From Nansenia antarctica (Eukaryota > Chordata > Actinopteri > Argentiniformes > Microstomatidae), in contig OZ022351.1 in NCBI GenBank assembly GCA_963989245.1, positions 18,446,129 to 18,510,128 on the forward strand: DNA of 64,000 nt, read 5' to 3'. The notes beneath the pieces are model-generated. The model made no database searches. It was not told where the DNA came from and saw nothing but the letters and a program-made list of their open reading frames with translations. Numbering within the stretch: position 1 is the stretch's first letter; each line of letters opens with the position of its first letter. This document shows positions 12,051 through 23,616 of the stretch, piece by piece. The position numbers and the translations under genes were made by a program.

Positions 12051-12315
12051 TATGAAGCACAAATGAACGCACACGCTCGCACGCACGCACTGGGCGGTCC
12101 AGTGAGTGCACACACACACAGATATAAAGCACACACGCACACAGAGAGAGAGATACGAAGCGCGGACGCAGGCACACACACACAATCAAATCTTAACGGT
12201 CATACATTTGATCATACAGATACAATGTAAACATGCTTTAGGGGTAAGTAACTCCTCAACAACGCAACAATCACGCGCGCACACGCACACACACACACAC
12301 GCACACACACACACG

Positions 12316-12363
<48 letters not shown>

Positions 12364-12389
12364 TATAAAGCACACATGCACACGCACAT

Positions 12390-12433
<44 letters not shown>

Positions 12434-12617
12434 TGGGCTGTCCGGGCTGGCTGAGGGCTTTCTCCAACTCCTCCATCGCTCCCTTCTTCTTCTTGAGTTT
12501 CTTCACCAGCGCATCTACAGCCTTCTCCGCCCACTTCTCCTCCTCATCCCCCTGTTTCCATCCCAGCAGCCTCTTCACAGCTGGGCTGGTGAAGGAGAAC
12601 AATGACGTCACGTTCAT
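8848..12617 (-). CDS. smad1: SMAD1, BMP-pathway receptor-regulated SMAD
   Basis: Signal transducer for BMP receptors: phosphorylated at its C-terminal SSVS, it joins SMAD4 and acts on DNA in the nucleus. Coding exons, 5' to 3': 12617-12434, 12008-11793, 11469-11185, 11026-10913, 9862-9641, 9423-9167, 8991-8848. All junctions are GT/AG and phases agree, giving 473 aa (human SMAD1 is 465). The start MNVTSLFSFTSP matches SMAD1. MH1 is about residues 10-133, with the DNA-binding hairpin in RSLDGRLQVSH. The linker has several S-P sites and a PPAY motif for SMURF/NEDD4-type ligases. MH2 runs from about 277 to the SSVS end. SKC after the first exon and a few linker residues recall SMAD5/9, so paralogue choice rests on the start and on OTUD4-ABCE1 synteny. 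Exon 3 begins with M rather than the usual V of VLPPVL. 5' UTR exons are not resolved. Confidence 0.93.
9038..9120. mobile_element. SINE/LINE tail fragment in smad1 last intron
   Basis: The sequence gtaaagcgctttggaataag followed by gcgctatataagtcagtcca is the common 3' tail shared by many fish SINEs and L2-like LINEs. It follows a short caacaacaa run (9001-9054). Confidence 0.5.
9940..10676. mobile_element. hAT-like element remnant in smad1 intron 4
   Basis: It starts near a ttgagaaccggttcc motif and ends with attcccatccctc, typical of fish hAT families whose ends read TAGGGATGGGAAT. The left terminal bases are lost next to a polypurine run (9865-9947), so no target duplication can be seen. 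No open frame of interest is present. A CT/GA-rich stretch follows from 10695 to 10875. Confidence 0.55.
11101..11172. repeat. GT microsatellite in smad1 intron 3
   Basis: A GT run starts close to the donor of coding exon 3 (11185), with only about 13 bp between. Confidence 0.9.
11540..11790. repeat. GT repeats with a copied smad1 exon end
   Basis: GT runs flank a segment (11570-11613, minus strand) that repeats the last 44 bp or so of coding exon 2. It reads VxINPYYYRRVDSP against VCINPYHYKRVDSP in the true exon (11793-12008) and is followed by the same GTGAGTACAC donor. It is bounded upstream by CACACACAG, so it looks like a 43-bp pseudo-exon; inclusion would shift the frame. Confidence 0.85.
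12016..12432. repeat. CA microsatellites in smad1 intron 1
   Basis: Long CA runs (12270-12360 and 12380-12430) and shorter GA/CA patches fill the intron between coding exons 1 and 2. Open frames here are repeat translations. Confidence 0.9.
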
Positions 12618-12838
12618 CCTGACCCCAGTGTGTGGCACAGGGAGGGCAACCAGAGGGGTCTCTCACACACACGAGTGTGTGGTCGCTGGTTCAAACACGG
12701 AGGCACAGTGTGTGCCTCACACTCTTGAACACAGTCACGTGTGTGTATGCGCGTGCGTGCGGGCGCTATTTCACTCCGTCACACACACTCAGACGCAGTG
12801 CAAGTCCATTGAAGAGACTTTCTCTCAGTGTTTTCCAC

Positions 12839-13331
12839 AAGGTCAGGTGTAGGGCTGTAAGGTCAGGTGTAAGGTCAGGTGTAAGGTCAGGTGTAAGGTC
12901 AGGTGTAGGACTGGAAGGTCAGGTGTAAGGTCAGGTGTAGGACTGGAAGGTCAGGTGTAGGGCTGTAAGGTCAGGTGTAAGGTCAGGTGTAGGGCTGTAA
13001 GGTCAGGTGTAAGGTCAGGTGTAGGGCTGGAAGGTCAGGTGTAAGGTCAGGTGTAGGGCTGGAAGGTCAGGTGTAAGGTCAGGTGTAGGGCTGTAAGGTC
13101 AGGTGTAAGGTCAGGTGTAGGGCTGTAAGGTCAGGTGTAAGGTCAGGTGTAAGGTCAGGTGTAAGGTCAGGTGTAAGGTCAGGTGTAAGGTCAGGTGTAA
13201 GGTCAGGTGTAAGGTCAGGTGTAAGGTCAGGTGTAGGGCTGGAAGGTCAGGTGTAGGGCTGGAAGGTCAGGTGTAAGGTCAGGTGTAGGGCTGGAAGGTC
13301 AGGTGTAAGGTCAGGTGTAGGGCTGGAAGGT
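12839..13331. repeat. Minisatellite of AGGTCAGGTGT, 32 copies
   Basis: Thirty-two copies of AGGTCAGGTGT are spaced by either a single A (12-bp period) or by agggctgga / agggctgta (20-bp period). The 12-bp form gives AGGTCA direct repeats with a 6-bp gap (DR6). AGGTCA is the nuclear-receptor half-site core and AGGTGT is the T-box core. On the smad1 strand each long unit ends CTTCCAG or CTTACAG, which resembles a 3' splice site. The array lies about 220 bp upstream of the smad1 start codon. Confidence 0.92.
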
Positions 13332-13439
13332 CCCCTCTCGATGAAGCACACCTGAAACACAAGAGACACAAGGTCAGTAAGGGGAAGATCATAGCATAGA
13401 TTTCTTTTTTCTTATGATGACTGATGGATAGATGATTCA

Positions 13440-13515
13440 CTTCTTCACTTGTATTTGTTGTAAGTTGCTTTGGATAAAGGCGTCTGCTAAATGTCTAAAA
13501 TGTAAATGTACATGT
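13440..13515. mobile_element. SINE/LINE tail fragment
   Basis: The sequence ttgtaagttgctttggataa followed by aggcgtctgctaaatg is the conserved tail of many fish SINEs and their partner LINEs. Confidence 0.6.
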
Positions 13516-13572
13516 TTGATTCTATTCCTAGAGAGACCCACACCCTACAGGGTACAAGCCTGACAGGAGATG

Positions 13573-13772
13573 GGGGTAGTGGTGGCCTAGTGGATAGTGA
13601 GTTGGACTGAAATGATGGATGATCATAAGGTCATGAGTTCAAATCCCACCTGGGAACACCACCACTAGTGTGTCCTTGAGTAAGGCACTTAGCCCTAAGT
13701 TACTCCAGGGAGACTGTCCCTGTAATCTCTAATTGTAAGACCCTTTGGATAAAAAGCTAAATGGTAAAATAA
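13573..13772 (+). mobile_element. tRNA-derived SINE
   Basis: An A-box-like tggcctagtgg (13582-13592) and a B-box-like gagttcaaatccc (13635-13647) mark a tRNA-derived head with internal RNA polymerase III promoter elements. The body contains gtccttgagtaaggcactta and the tail reads ttgtaagaccctttggataa. This is the usual layout of fish tRNA SINEs. Confidence 0.75.
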
Positions 13773-13869
13773 GGAGTTGATGATTGATGATGCAGAAACA
13801 GCAATATTCCTTCCTCTGACATAAAATACCAGAGACACAAAGCCTAAAGCCCTCCTCAAAACCAACGAT

Positions 13870-14060
13870 TGATTAGATAGGTAGGTAGATACAGTAGATA
13901 GACACAGATACTGTATTGATCCCAGAGAGGAAATTCAGGCCTTACAGCAGCTCAGAACACAAAAACAACAACAAAATAAAGTGACTATTGAAGAATAGGC
14001 TAAAAATAAAACAGATAAAAAACCCACAAAATAAAGCTTGACCGCTAGACATTTAGGACC
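13870..14060 (-). mobile_element. Possible non-LTR retrotransposon 3' fragment
   Basis: The segment around 13910 (actgtattgatcccagagag then gaaattcag) resembles the 3' end seen on several fish LINE families in reverse orientation, next to a tagataggtaggtaga run. No coding part was recognised. The sequence from 14060 to 14370 has no recognised feature. Confidence 0.35.
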
Positions 14061-14372
14061 TTCATACAGTGAGCATACCGACATACAGTGAGTAATGTTT
14101 AACATCCTCCAGCCTGGTCCTGGTCACCCAGATCGAGCCAGCCAGAGGACAGTCTTATCGCGGGAGGCAGAAAGGATCTCCTATAGCGCTCCTTAATGGA
14201 GGCTAGTTGTAGTAGCCTGGTCAAGAACAAGTGCCTTGGGGAGTCACAGTGCTGGGGAAGACAACTGCTTCTTGAGGTGCTTACTACTAGTCGGTCCATT
14301 TGACCAGTCAGTAACACTGTAAGACATGCCCCTGTCTCACCAGTATCACTCTGTCCTAGTAGTACCAGTATC

Positions 14373-17300
14373 TTTCTGTCCTCCACCTCCACCTCCACCC
14401 CAACACCATCTCCTGTCTCTGTCCTCCACCTCAACAACATCTCCTGTCTCTGTCCTCCACCTCCTCAACACCATCTCCTGTCTCTCTCCTCCACCCCAAC
14501 ACCATCTCCTGTCTCTGTCCTCCACCCCAACACCATCTCCTGTCTCTGTCCTCCGCCTCCTCAACACCATCTCCTGTCTCTGTCCTCCACCTCCTCAACA
14601 CCATCTCCTGTCTCTCTCCTCCACCTCCTCAACACCATCTCCTGTCTCTGTCCTCCACCTCCTCAACACCATCTCCTGTCTCTCTCCTCCACCTCCTCAA
14701 CACCATCTCCTGTCTCTGTCCTTCGCCCCAACACCATCTCCTGCCTCTGTCCTCCGCCTCCACACCATCTCCTGTCTCTGTCCTCCGCCTCCTCAACACC
14801 ATCTCCTGTCTCTGTCCTCCACCTCCTCAACACCATCTCCTGTCTCTGTCCTCCACCTCCTCAACACCATCTCCTGTCTCTGTCCTCCACCCCAACACCA
14901 TCTCCTGTCTCTGTCCTCCACCCCAACACCATCTCCTGTCTCTGTCCTCCACCTCCTCAACACCATCTCCTGTCTCTGTCCTCCACCTCCTCAACACCAT
15001 CTCCTGTCTCTGTCCTCCTCCACCTCAACACCATCTCCTGTCTCTGTCCTCCTCCACCTCAACACCATCTCCTGTCTCTGTCCTCCACCTCAACACCATC
15101 TCCTGTCTCTGTCCTCCACCTCCTCAACACCATCTCCTGTCTCTGTCCTCCACCTCCTCAACACCATCTCCTGTCTCTGTCCTCCACCCCAACACCATCT
15201 CCTGTCTCTGTCCTCCGCCTCAACACCATCTCCTGTCTCTGTCCTCCTCCCCAACACCATCTCCTGTCTCTGTCCTCCACCTCAACACCATCTCCTGTCT
15301 CTGTCCTCCACCATCTCCTGTCTCTGTCCTCCACCCCAACACCATCTCCTGTCTCTGTCCTCCGCCTCAACACCATCTCCTGTCTCTGTCCTCCTCCCCA
15401 ACACCATCTCCTGTCTCTGTCCTCCACCTCAACACCATCTCCTGTCTCTGTCCTCCACCATCTCCTGTCTCTGTCCTCCGCCCCAACACCATCTCCTGTC
15501 TCTGTCCTCCGCCTCAACACCATCTCCTGTCTCTGTCCTCCACCCCAACACCATCTCCTGTCTCTGTCCTCCACCTCCTCAACACCATCTCCTGTCTCTG
15601 TCCACCTCCTCAACACCATCTCCTGTCTCTGTCCTCCGCCTCAACACCATCTCCTGTCTCTGTCCTCCACCTCCTCAACACCATCTCCTGTCTCTGTCCT
15701 CCTCCACCTCAACACCATCTCCTGTCTCTGTCCACCTCCTCAACACCATCTCCTGTCTCTGTCCTCCACCTCCTCAACACCATCTCCTGTCTCTGTCCTC
15801 CTCCACCTCAACACCATCTCCTGTCTCTGTCCTCCACCCCAACACCATCTCCTGTCTCTGTCCTCCGCCTCCTCAACACCATCTCCTGTCTCTGTCCTCC
15901 ACCTCCTCAACACCATCTCCTGTCTCTGTCCTCCACCTCCTCAACACCATCTCCTGTCTCTGTCCTCCACCTCCTCAACACCATCTCCTGTCTCTCTCCT
16001 CCACCTCAACACCATCTCCTGTCTCTGTCCTCCACCCCAACACCATCTCCTGTCTCTGTCCTCCACCCCAACACCATCTCCTGTCTCTGTCCTCCACCCC
16101 AACACCATCTCCTGTCTCTGTCCTCCGCCTCAACACCATCTCCTGTCTCTGTCCTCCACCTCAACACCATCTCCTGTCTCTGTCCTCCGCCTCCTCAACA
16201 CCATCTCCTGTCTCTGTCCTCCACCCCAACACCATCTCCTGTCTCTGTCCTCCGCCTCCTCAACACCATCTCCTGTCTCTGTCCTCCACCCCAACACCAT
16301 CTCCTGTCTCTGTCCTCCTCCACCTCAACACCATCTCCTGTCTCTGTCCTCCACCTCAACGCCATCTCCTGTCTCTGTCCTCCACCCCAACACCATCTCC
16401 TGTCTCTGTCCTCCACCCCAACACCATCTCCTGTCTCTGTCCTCCACCTCCTCAACACCATCTCCTGTCTCTGTCCTCCACCTCAACACCATCTCCTGCC
16501 TCTCTCCTCCACCCCAACACCATCTCCTGTCTCTGTCCTCCACCTCCTCAACACCATCTCCTGTCTCTGTCCTCCACCCCAACACCATCTCCTGTCTCTG
16601 TCCTCCACCTCAACACCATCTCCTGTCTCTGTCCTCCACCTCCTCAACACCATCTCCTGTCTCTCTCCTCCTCCACCTCAACACCATCTCCTGTCTCTGT
16701 CCTCCGCCCCAACACCATCTCCTGTCTCTGTCCTCCACCTCCTCAACACCATCTCCTGTCTCTGTCCTCCACCTCCTCAACACCATCTCCTGTCTCTGTC
16801 CTCCACCTCAACACCATCTCCTGTCTCTCTCCTCCGCCTCAACACCATCTCCTGTCTCTGTCCTCCACCCCAACACCATCTCCTGCCTCTGTCCTCCACC
16901 TCCTCAACACCATCTCCTGTCTCTGTCCTCCACCTCCTCAACACCATCTCCTGTCTCTGTCCTCCACCCCAACACCATCTCCTGTCTCTGTCCTCCACCA
17001 CAACACCATCTCCTGTCTCTGTCCTCCACCTCCTCAACACCATCTCCTGTCTCTGTCCTCCACCTCCTCAACACCATCTCCTGTCTCTGTCCTCCACCTC
17101 CTCAACACCATCTCCTGTCTCTGTCCTCCACCTCCTCAACACCATCTCCTGTCTCTGTCCTCCTCCACCTCAACACCATCTCCTGTCTCTGTCCTCCGCC
17201 TCCTCAACACCATCTCCTGTCTCTGTCCTCCACCTCCTCAACACCATCTCCTGTCTCTGTCCTCCACCTCCTCAACACCATCTCCTGTCTCTGTCCTCCT

Positions 17301-19425
17301 CCACCCCAACACCATCTCCTGTCTCTGTCCTCCACCTCAACATCATCTCCTGTCTCTGTCCTCCACCTCCTCAACACCATCTCCTGTCTCTGTCCTCCAC
17401 CTCCTCAACACCATCTCCTGTCTCTGTCCTCCACCCCAACACCATCTCCTGTCTCTGTCCTCCACCTCAACACCATCTCCTGTCTCTGTCCTCCACCTCA
17501 ACACCATCTCCTGTCTCTGTCCTCCACCTCCTCAACACCATCTCCTGTCTCTGTCCTCCACCTCCTCAACACCATCTCCTGTCTCTGTCCTCCTCCACCT
17601 CAACACCATCTCCTGTCTCTGTCCTCCTCCACCTCAACACCATCTCCTGTCTCTGTCCTCCACCTCCTCAACACCATCTCCTGTCTCTGTCCTCCGCCTC
17701 CTCAACACCATCTCCTGTCTCTGTCCTCCACCCCAACACCATCTCCTGTCTCTGTCCTCCACCTCCTCAACACCATCTCCTGTCTCTGTCCTCCTCCACC
17801 TCAACACCATCTCCTGTCTCTGTCCTCCACCTCAACACCATCTCCTGTCTCTGTCCTCCACCCCAACACCATCTCCTGTCTCTGTCCTCCACCCCAACAC
17901 CATCTCCTGTCTCTGTCCTCCTCCCCAACACCATCTCCTGTCTCTGTCCTCCACCTCCTCAACACCATCTCCTGTCTCTGTCCTCCGCCTCAACACCATC
18001 TCCTGTCTCTGTCCTCCACCTCCTCAACACCATCTCCTGTCTCTGTCCTCCACCCCAACACCATCTCCTGTCTCTGTCCTCCTCCACCTCAACACCATCT
18101 CCTGTCTCTGTCCTCCACCTCCTCAACACCATCTCCTGTCTCTGTCCTCCACCTCCTCAACACCATCTCCTGTCTCTGTCCTCCACCCCAACACCATCTC
18201 CTGTCTCTGTCCTCCACCTCCCCAACACCATCTCCTGTCTCTGTCCTCCACCTCCTCAACACCATCTCCTGTCTCTGTCCTCCACCTCCTCAACACCATC
18301 TCCTGTCTCTGTCCTCCACCCCAACACCATCTCCTGTCTCTGTCCTCCACCTCCTCAACACCATCTCCTGTCTCTGTCCTCCACCTCCTCAACACCATCT
18401 CCTGTCTCTGTCCTCCACCTCAACACCATCTCCTGTCTCTGTCCTCCACCTCCTCAACACCATCTCCTGTCTCTGTCCTCCACCTCAACACCATCTCCTG
18501 TCTCTGTCCTCCACCTCCTCAACACCATCTCCTGTCTCTGTCCTCCACCTCCTCAACACCATCTCCTGTCTCTGTCCTCCACCTCCTCAACACCATCTCC
18601 TGTCTCTGTCCTCCACCTCAACACCATCTCCTGTCTCTGTCCTCCACCCCAACACCATCTCCTGTCTCTGTCCTCCACCTCCACCTCAACACCATCTCCT
18701 GTCTCTGTCCTCCACCTCCACCTCAACACCATCTCCTGTCTCTGTCCTCCACCACAACACCATCTCCTGTCTCTGTCCTCCACCTCAACACCATCTCCTG
18801 TCTCTGTCCTCCACCTCCTCAACACCATCTCCTGTCTCTGTCCTCCACCTCCTCAACACCATCTCCTGTCTCTGTCCTCCACCTCCTCAACACCATCTCC
18901 TGTCTCTGTCCTCCTCCACCTCAACACCATCTCCTGTCTCTCTCCACCTCCTCAACACCATCTCCTGCCTCTGTCCTCCACCTCAACACCATCTCCTGTC
19001 TCTGTCCTCCACCTCCTCAACACCATCTCCTGTCTCTGTCCTCCACCCCAACACCATCTCCTGTCTCTGTCCTCCACCCCAACACCATCTCCTGTCTCTG
19101 TCCTCCACCTCAACACCATCTCCTGTCTCTGTCCTCCACCATCTCCTGTCTCTGTCCTCCTCCACCTCAACACCATCTCCTGTCTCTGTCCTCCTCCACC
19201 TCAACACCATCTCCTGTCTCTGTCCTCCTCCACCTCAACACCATCTCCTGTCTCTGTCCTCCACCTCAACACCATCTCCTGTCTCTGTCCTCCACCCCAA
19301 CACCATCTCCTGTCTCTATCCTCCTCCACCTCAACACCATCTCCTGTCCCTGTCCTCCACCACAACAACAACACCATCTCCTGTCTCTGTCCCCCACCCC
19401 CCACCATCACACCATCTCCTGCCTC
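14373..19425. repeat. 5-kb minisatellite, 31/34-bp units, about 155 copies
   Basis: The units read ctccacc then (cc or tcctc) then aacaccatctcctgtctctgtc, so two main lengths occur, 31 and 34 bp, plus rarer shortened ones. The unit has no stop codon in any plus-strand frame, so it creates a false 1743-codon open frame that cycles through all three frames. The strand transcribed with smad1 is the G-rich one. The array lies upstream of the smad1 start codon, in its first intron or promoter-distal region. Confidence 0.95.
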
Positions 19426-20180
19426 TCTCTCTCTCTCTCTGCAGAAAATCAATTCGCCCAGGGTCGACGGTGCAGAGAGAGAGGGTGTAAAGTTGCAGCC
19501 GCAGCCTTCGCTTGGCTGTGCTCTCCTGGGACACTCCCGCCTGATGGAGAATTCTGACATGATTTAAAGCGAGCTACCGCCGAGAAAGGCCTGTATTATT
19601 ATGGTCAGAGAGCACTTTCACCTCTGTACTTGAACGTCAGTACTAGTAGCGCACTTCAGCAATTTCGCAATGGCTAAAATCAAAATGCGAGGTTACATCA
19701 CAGTGCGCTACTTTCTAGATCTAGACAAATGACTCCGAAATAAATCACAGCAGAGGAGTAAAGTAGCCCGATCGCTTCAGGGTCGGAGAAAGGTCTGGAA
19801 AACTACACCCACCGATCACTTTTGATCGTAGTCTTGTCTGACCCAGGTTAGAATATCTTTCTATCTGGGATATAATAAACAACCGGAGATAGGCCTGGGA
19901 CGCTCTGAAGAGGCTGGATGATAGGACAATAGACAGAAAAGTTTGACGCCTCCACATCCGCGAAAAAATAACTCTTGTTTTTACGCATAAAACAACTGTA
20001 CAACAAACGATCACTTAACTCGAAAAATACACAGCGCTCCTTCAAAGTATGTTCATCCGAGAGGAAACGTGTACAGCGAGCAATATTTACAAACCTTTTT
20101 TTTCTCTTTCAAACCCCCTCCAAAACAAATCGTCGCCTCCCGCTTTGCCAGTCTGGCGTCGCTCTGTCGGGACTAGAGAC

Positions 20181-20463
20181 CGTCTAAAGACACGGCGTCT
20201 CGCCCCGGTGGGCGTGGGTTACAGTATCGTCTAAAGACACGGCGTCTCGCCCCGGTGGGCGTGGGTTACAGTACCGTCTAAAGACACGGCGTCTCGCCCC
20301 GGTGGGCGTGGGTTACAGTACCGTCTAAAGACACGGCGTCTCGTCCCGGTGGGCGTGGGTTACAGTACCGTCTAAAGACACGGCGTCTCGTCCCGGTGGG
20401 CGTGGGTTACAGTACCGTCTAAAGACACGGCGTCTCGTCCCGGTGGGCGTGGGTTACAGTACC
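20181..20463. repeat. 47-bp tandem repeat, 6 copies
   Basis: The unit begins cgtctaaagacacggcgtct and ends ggtgggcgtgggttacagta. Copies start at 20181, 20228, 20275, 20322, 20369 and 20416 and differ at only one or two bases (cgccccgg or cgtcccgg). Each unit is CpG-rich and carries ggtgggcgtggg, which fits KLF/SP- or EGR-type sites. The surrounding 19.45-20.5 kb is a candidate for the smad1 5' noncoding exon and promoter; that is inferred from position. Confidence 0.92.
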
Positions 20464-20934
20464 GTCGCACAGTCGAGGGAGGTTCGCGAAATGTAGTCCT
20501 ATTCAACATTTTGTTCACCTAGAAGTCAATCCATTTAGAACTCTTTCCTATCTGAATCCTATCTATATTTCAGGATATTTTTGACTCAGAGCCTGAATGT
20601 CAACAGTTTCCAAGTCAACTCATACATACATGCTTTGAAGATATACAAGCTCAAGGTCACTAATCTGTTGAATCACCTAAACCACCCATCAACCTAGACA
20701 ACCCAGTTGAAGTTGATGAACTATTGATGCACTGCAAGAAATCCAATGATGGCCATCTTTTGTAAATGTAATGGAAAATTACAGTTAATACAGGAACAAT
20801 TCAGCCCAAAAAATCTCAACATTCTTTCACTTTTTTAAAGATTTGATCAAAACAAGGACAAAAATAAAAAATAAATAAAGATATGAACCAAATTATAAAT
20901 AAATCACACAAATAAATAAATGAAGAATTACAAG

Positions 20935-23089
20935 TCAAATCAAAGCTAAGCGCCGGGCCTTCTTGGTAGCAAAATCTTTAATAAGATCCTTAAAATCTAG
21001 CGATAAAGCCAACTTGCTTTCTATTGACAATATTGCAAGATTGTTCAACCTCTCTTGAGACATTGTTGATCTCAGATAGCTCTTGATCAGTTTCAGTTTG
21101 CTGAATACCCTTTCTCCACCGGCAACGGTAACTGGGAGAGTGCAGAAAATCCTCAGAGCAATGCAAACCTCTCCAAAAATGCTCTGGAGTTCCATTTTAT
21201 AGATTGCATTCAGGAGTGCAAGAGAGCTACAGCCAGAGGGGAAAGTGGCTGAAAAGATTGCATTGAGATGCCTGATTTCGCTCTCAAACTGATCTGTGAG
21301 GTCTTTTTTGTACTTCTCCCTCAGTGGCTGACACACAGAAGCCATAACACTGTCACTCAACTGCCCAACTTTAAGTATGGCAGCAAATTCTTCAACAATA
21401 TTTGCTGTCGTTCTGAACCGAGTGTCCAAGTCACTTATTATCTGGTCCATGGCAGAGAAAAACACAGTGTTCCGAAATGTTGTTTCTGGCCTATCCTTCT
21501 GACCTGTTTCTTCAGCAGTCTCATCATGGAACCTCTTCCTCCTCCTCTCACGGCTAAGTTCTTTTTAAAAATGAGGTGGAACCTCCATTTCCTTAGCTAC
21601 CATTGATGCCTCAGACACAAGAGCATCCCATCCATTTCTAAGAGCCTGCATCTCATCTTTAAGTGCAGTTACATTAGCTAACTCTACCTCAAGTGAGATT
21701 TTCCATGACTGGAGTATTACATTTCTGTCATCAATACATTGCAATACTTTCACCCAAATGGTGAGAAGGACAATGGCATCAAATGACATGAGGTAGTTCC
21801 TCAGACCAACAGCTTCCGATCTGGCCTCACTTGTGAGACTGCATGAGTTTAGTATGGTACCAAGGGCTTCAATGACACCAGGTAGGTGCTTTGCTACTGG
21901 TTTCACAGCATCAATTCGCGCACTCCAGCGAGTGTCAGATAGCCGGTGAACAGAGCAGCCTGTTTTTTCTTTGTATATAGCCCAACGCCCTGGACTGGCA
22001 CTTACAAATGTGTAAAGGCGATTAATGTAGCCAAAAAATGTTGACACTTCAGGGCTTGACTCTGCAGCATGCACGCCTACCAGATTTAACGTGTGAGAGG
22101 CACAAGGTGAGAATGTAGCAACATTATTTCTTTTCAGTATTTGGGCTTGGACTCCCTTGGCTTTCCCTGACATATTTGCCCCATTATCATACCCTTGCCC
22201 CCTGCAATCACTGATGTCTATCCCTAGATCCAGAAGCACACTCTCTATCATCCCTGCTATTTCACTTCCTGTTTTTTGGTTGAAATCTTTGAATTCAATG
22301 AATCTTTCAGTAATCTCCCATTCGCCGATCTTCATTATAATGGACATATCGTATGAGAACAACATTTTGCTCAGTGTGGGAAATGTCTGGCGTAGCATCA
22401 CAAATGATTCCATATTATATGGCATCCTCCCTTTCCTTCAGAATGGTTTTTAAAACTTTTCCCCCACACAATTCAATAAACTCATTCTGGATTTCTGAGC
22501 TCAAATAATGAGTTAGCCGGAACCTGTGATTCCTACTTTTTTCATGGCGTGGGAATTTATCATACATGCGACACCACACAACATCACACATCTTGTAACC
22601 ATGGTCACTACTCAAAGCACTATGACATGGAATGTTTTGCTCCTTGGAGAAAAGAACACATGGTATGCAAAACAGTGCATTTGCACTTTCACTGTGAATC
22701 AACCAGTCCCTTTTCACTTTTCCCATACCTTTTGCTGCTTTAGTGTATTTTAGGTACTCTGGAAATGGCTTCCCCTGTGAATCATGCGGGATTTGTTTGT
22801 CTTCTCTCGTTGCTAATTTCTTGACAATAGTTGCCCTGTCCTTGTCACTCAATTTAGGTGGAAACAAACCTGGGTCAAGTGACAGCAAATGTTCTATTTC
22901 AGATACAACTACAGGTGGCTCAGTATCTAAGGCATCCTGTATCTGAGCCTCATTTTGTCCCTGGCTTTGACTGTCCATAGCTGCTTCCTCCTTCTCATCT
23001 GTGCTGCTGCCATTGTCCTTTGCTTCTTCTTCTGCCTCTTGGCCTCTGCTCTCCTCTCTGGCTGCCTGGCTTGAAGTGGGCCCTGGCAT
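20935..23089 (-). pseudogene. hAT transposase (ZMYM1-like / Tip100 type), broken
   Basis: DNA transposase of the hAT superfamily. The first part (23089-22415) has an acidic N-terminus followed by a TTF-type zinc-finger-like region (ANALFCIPCVLFSKE, KSRNHRFRLTHYL). The middle (22425-21565) has the RNase-H-like fold region with CRGQGYDNGANMSGK and the SPCASHTLNLV motif. The last part (21465-20935) ends with the hATC dimerisation domain (VAGGERVFSKLKLIKSYLRS, then NLAILSIES). Breaks are few. A CDATPDISH stretch near the first catalytic Asp lies in a third frame, so there are two frameshifts between about 22430 and 22330. One TAA stop occurs near 21561. The element ends were not found. Confidence 0.85.
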
Positions 23090-23109
23090 GGAGTATCCAT
23101 AGGTACAAA

Positions 23110-23180
23110 ATATGTCCCAGCGTCTTTGAGCCTCGGAAAAGCGCTATATAAATCTAATGTATTATTATTATTATTATAAT
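23110..23180. mobile_element. SINE/LINE tail with ATT repeats
   Basis: The sequence gagcctcggaaaagcgctat followed by ataaatctaatgtattatta resembles a retroposon 3' end with an ATT tail. Confidence 0.45.
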
Positions 23181-23616
23181 AGTATTAACATAGTAATACA
23201 TACATTACACCAGATTAGCTAACTTAAATGTTATCTAGCTAGCTAACAATCTTATTTTAACATGCCAGTGGTCAATGTTATTGCAATTACTGGAAGAACT
23301 ATTAACTAAATATGAATATTAGCTAAATTTGTATTCAATGCTTGCATAGTAATGCATTAAAATATTCAAAATCTGTTTGTTAACCCGAAACTCCTACTGC
23401 TCACCTCCTTCTCCTTCAACTGGGAGGAGTCCTGCTGATCCTGAAGCTGCATCTGTGCATGACGTGATTAGCATGTAAGTTAACATTATACTAGTTAGCA
23501 ACATTGGGATTTGAAAATAAGGGATATTTTCCCCCAAAATAAGGGAAAATAAGGAATATCCCCCCCGCGCACCCCCGGCCATCCTCTCCCCCCACTGCCC
23601 ACATACCATACCCCTT

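Noticed and set aside
8848..12617. Naming the SMAD gene smad5 or smad9.
   Set aside because: SKC and some linker and MH2 residues recall SMAD5/9, but the MNVTSLFSF start and the neighbours OTUD4 and ABCE1 favour smad1. A tree would settle it.
14326..19557. A 1743-codon plus-strand open frame.
   Set aside because: It is the translation of a 31/34-bp minisatellite with no stop codon in any plus frame. The frame cycles through all three readings and there is no conserved domain.
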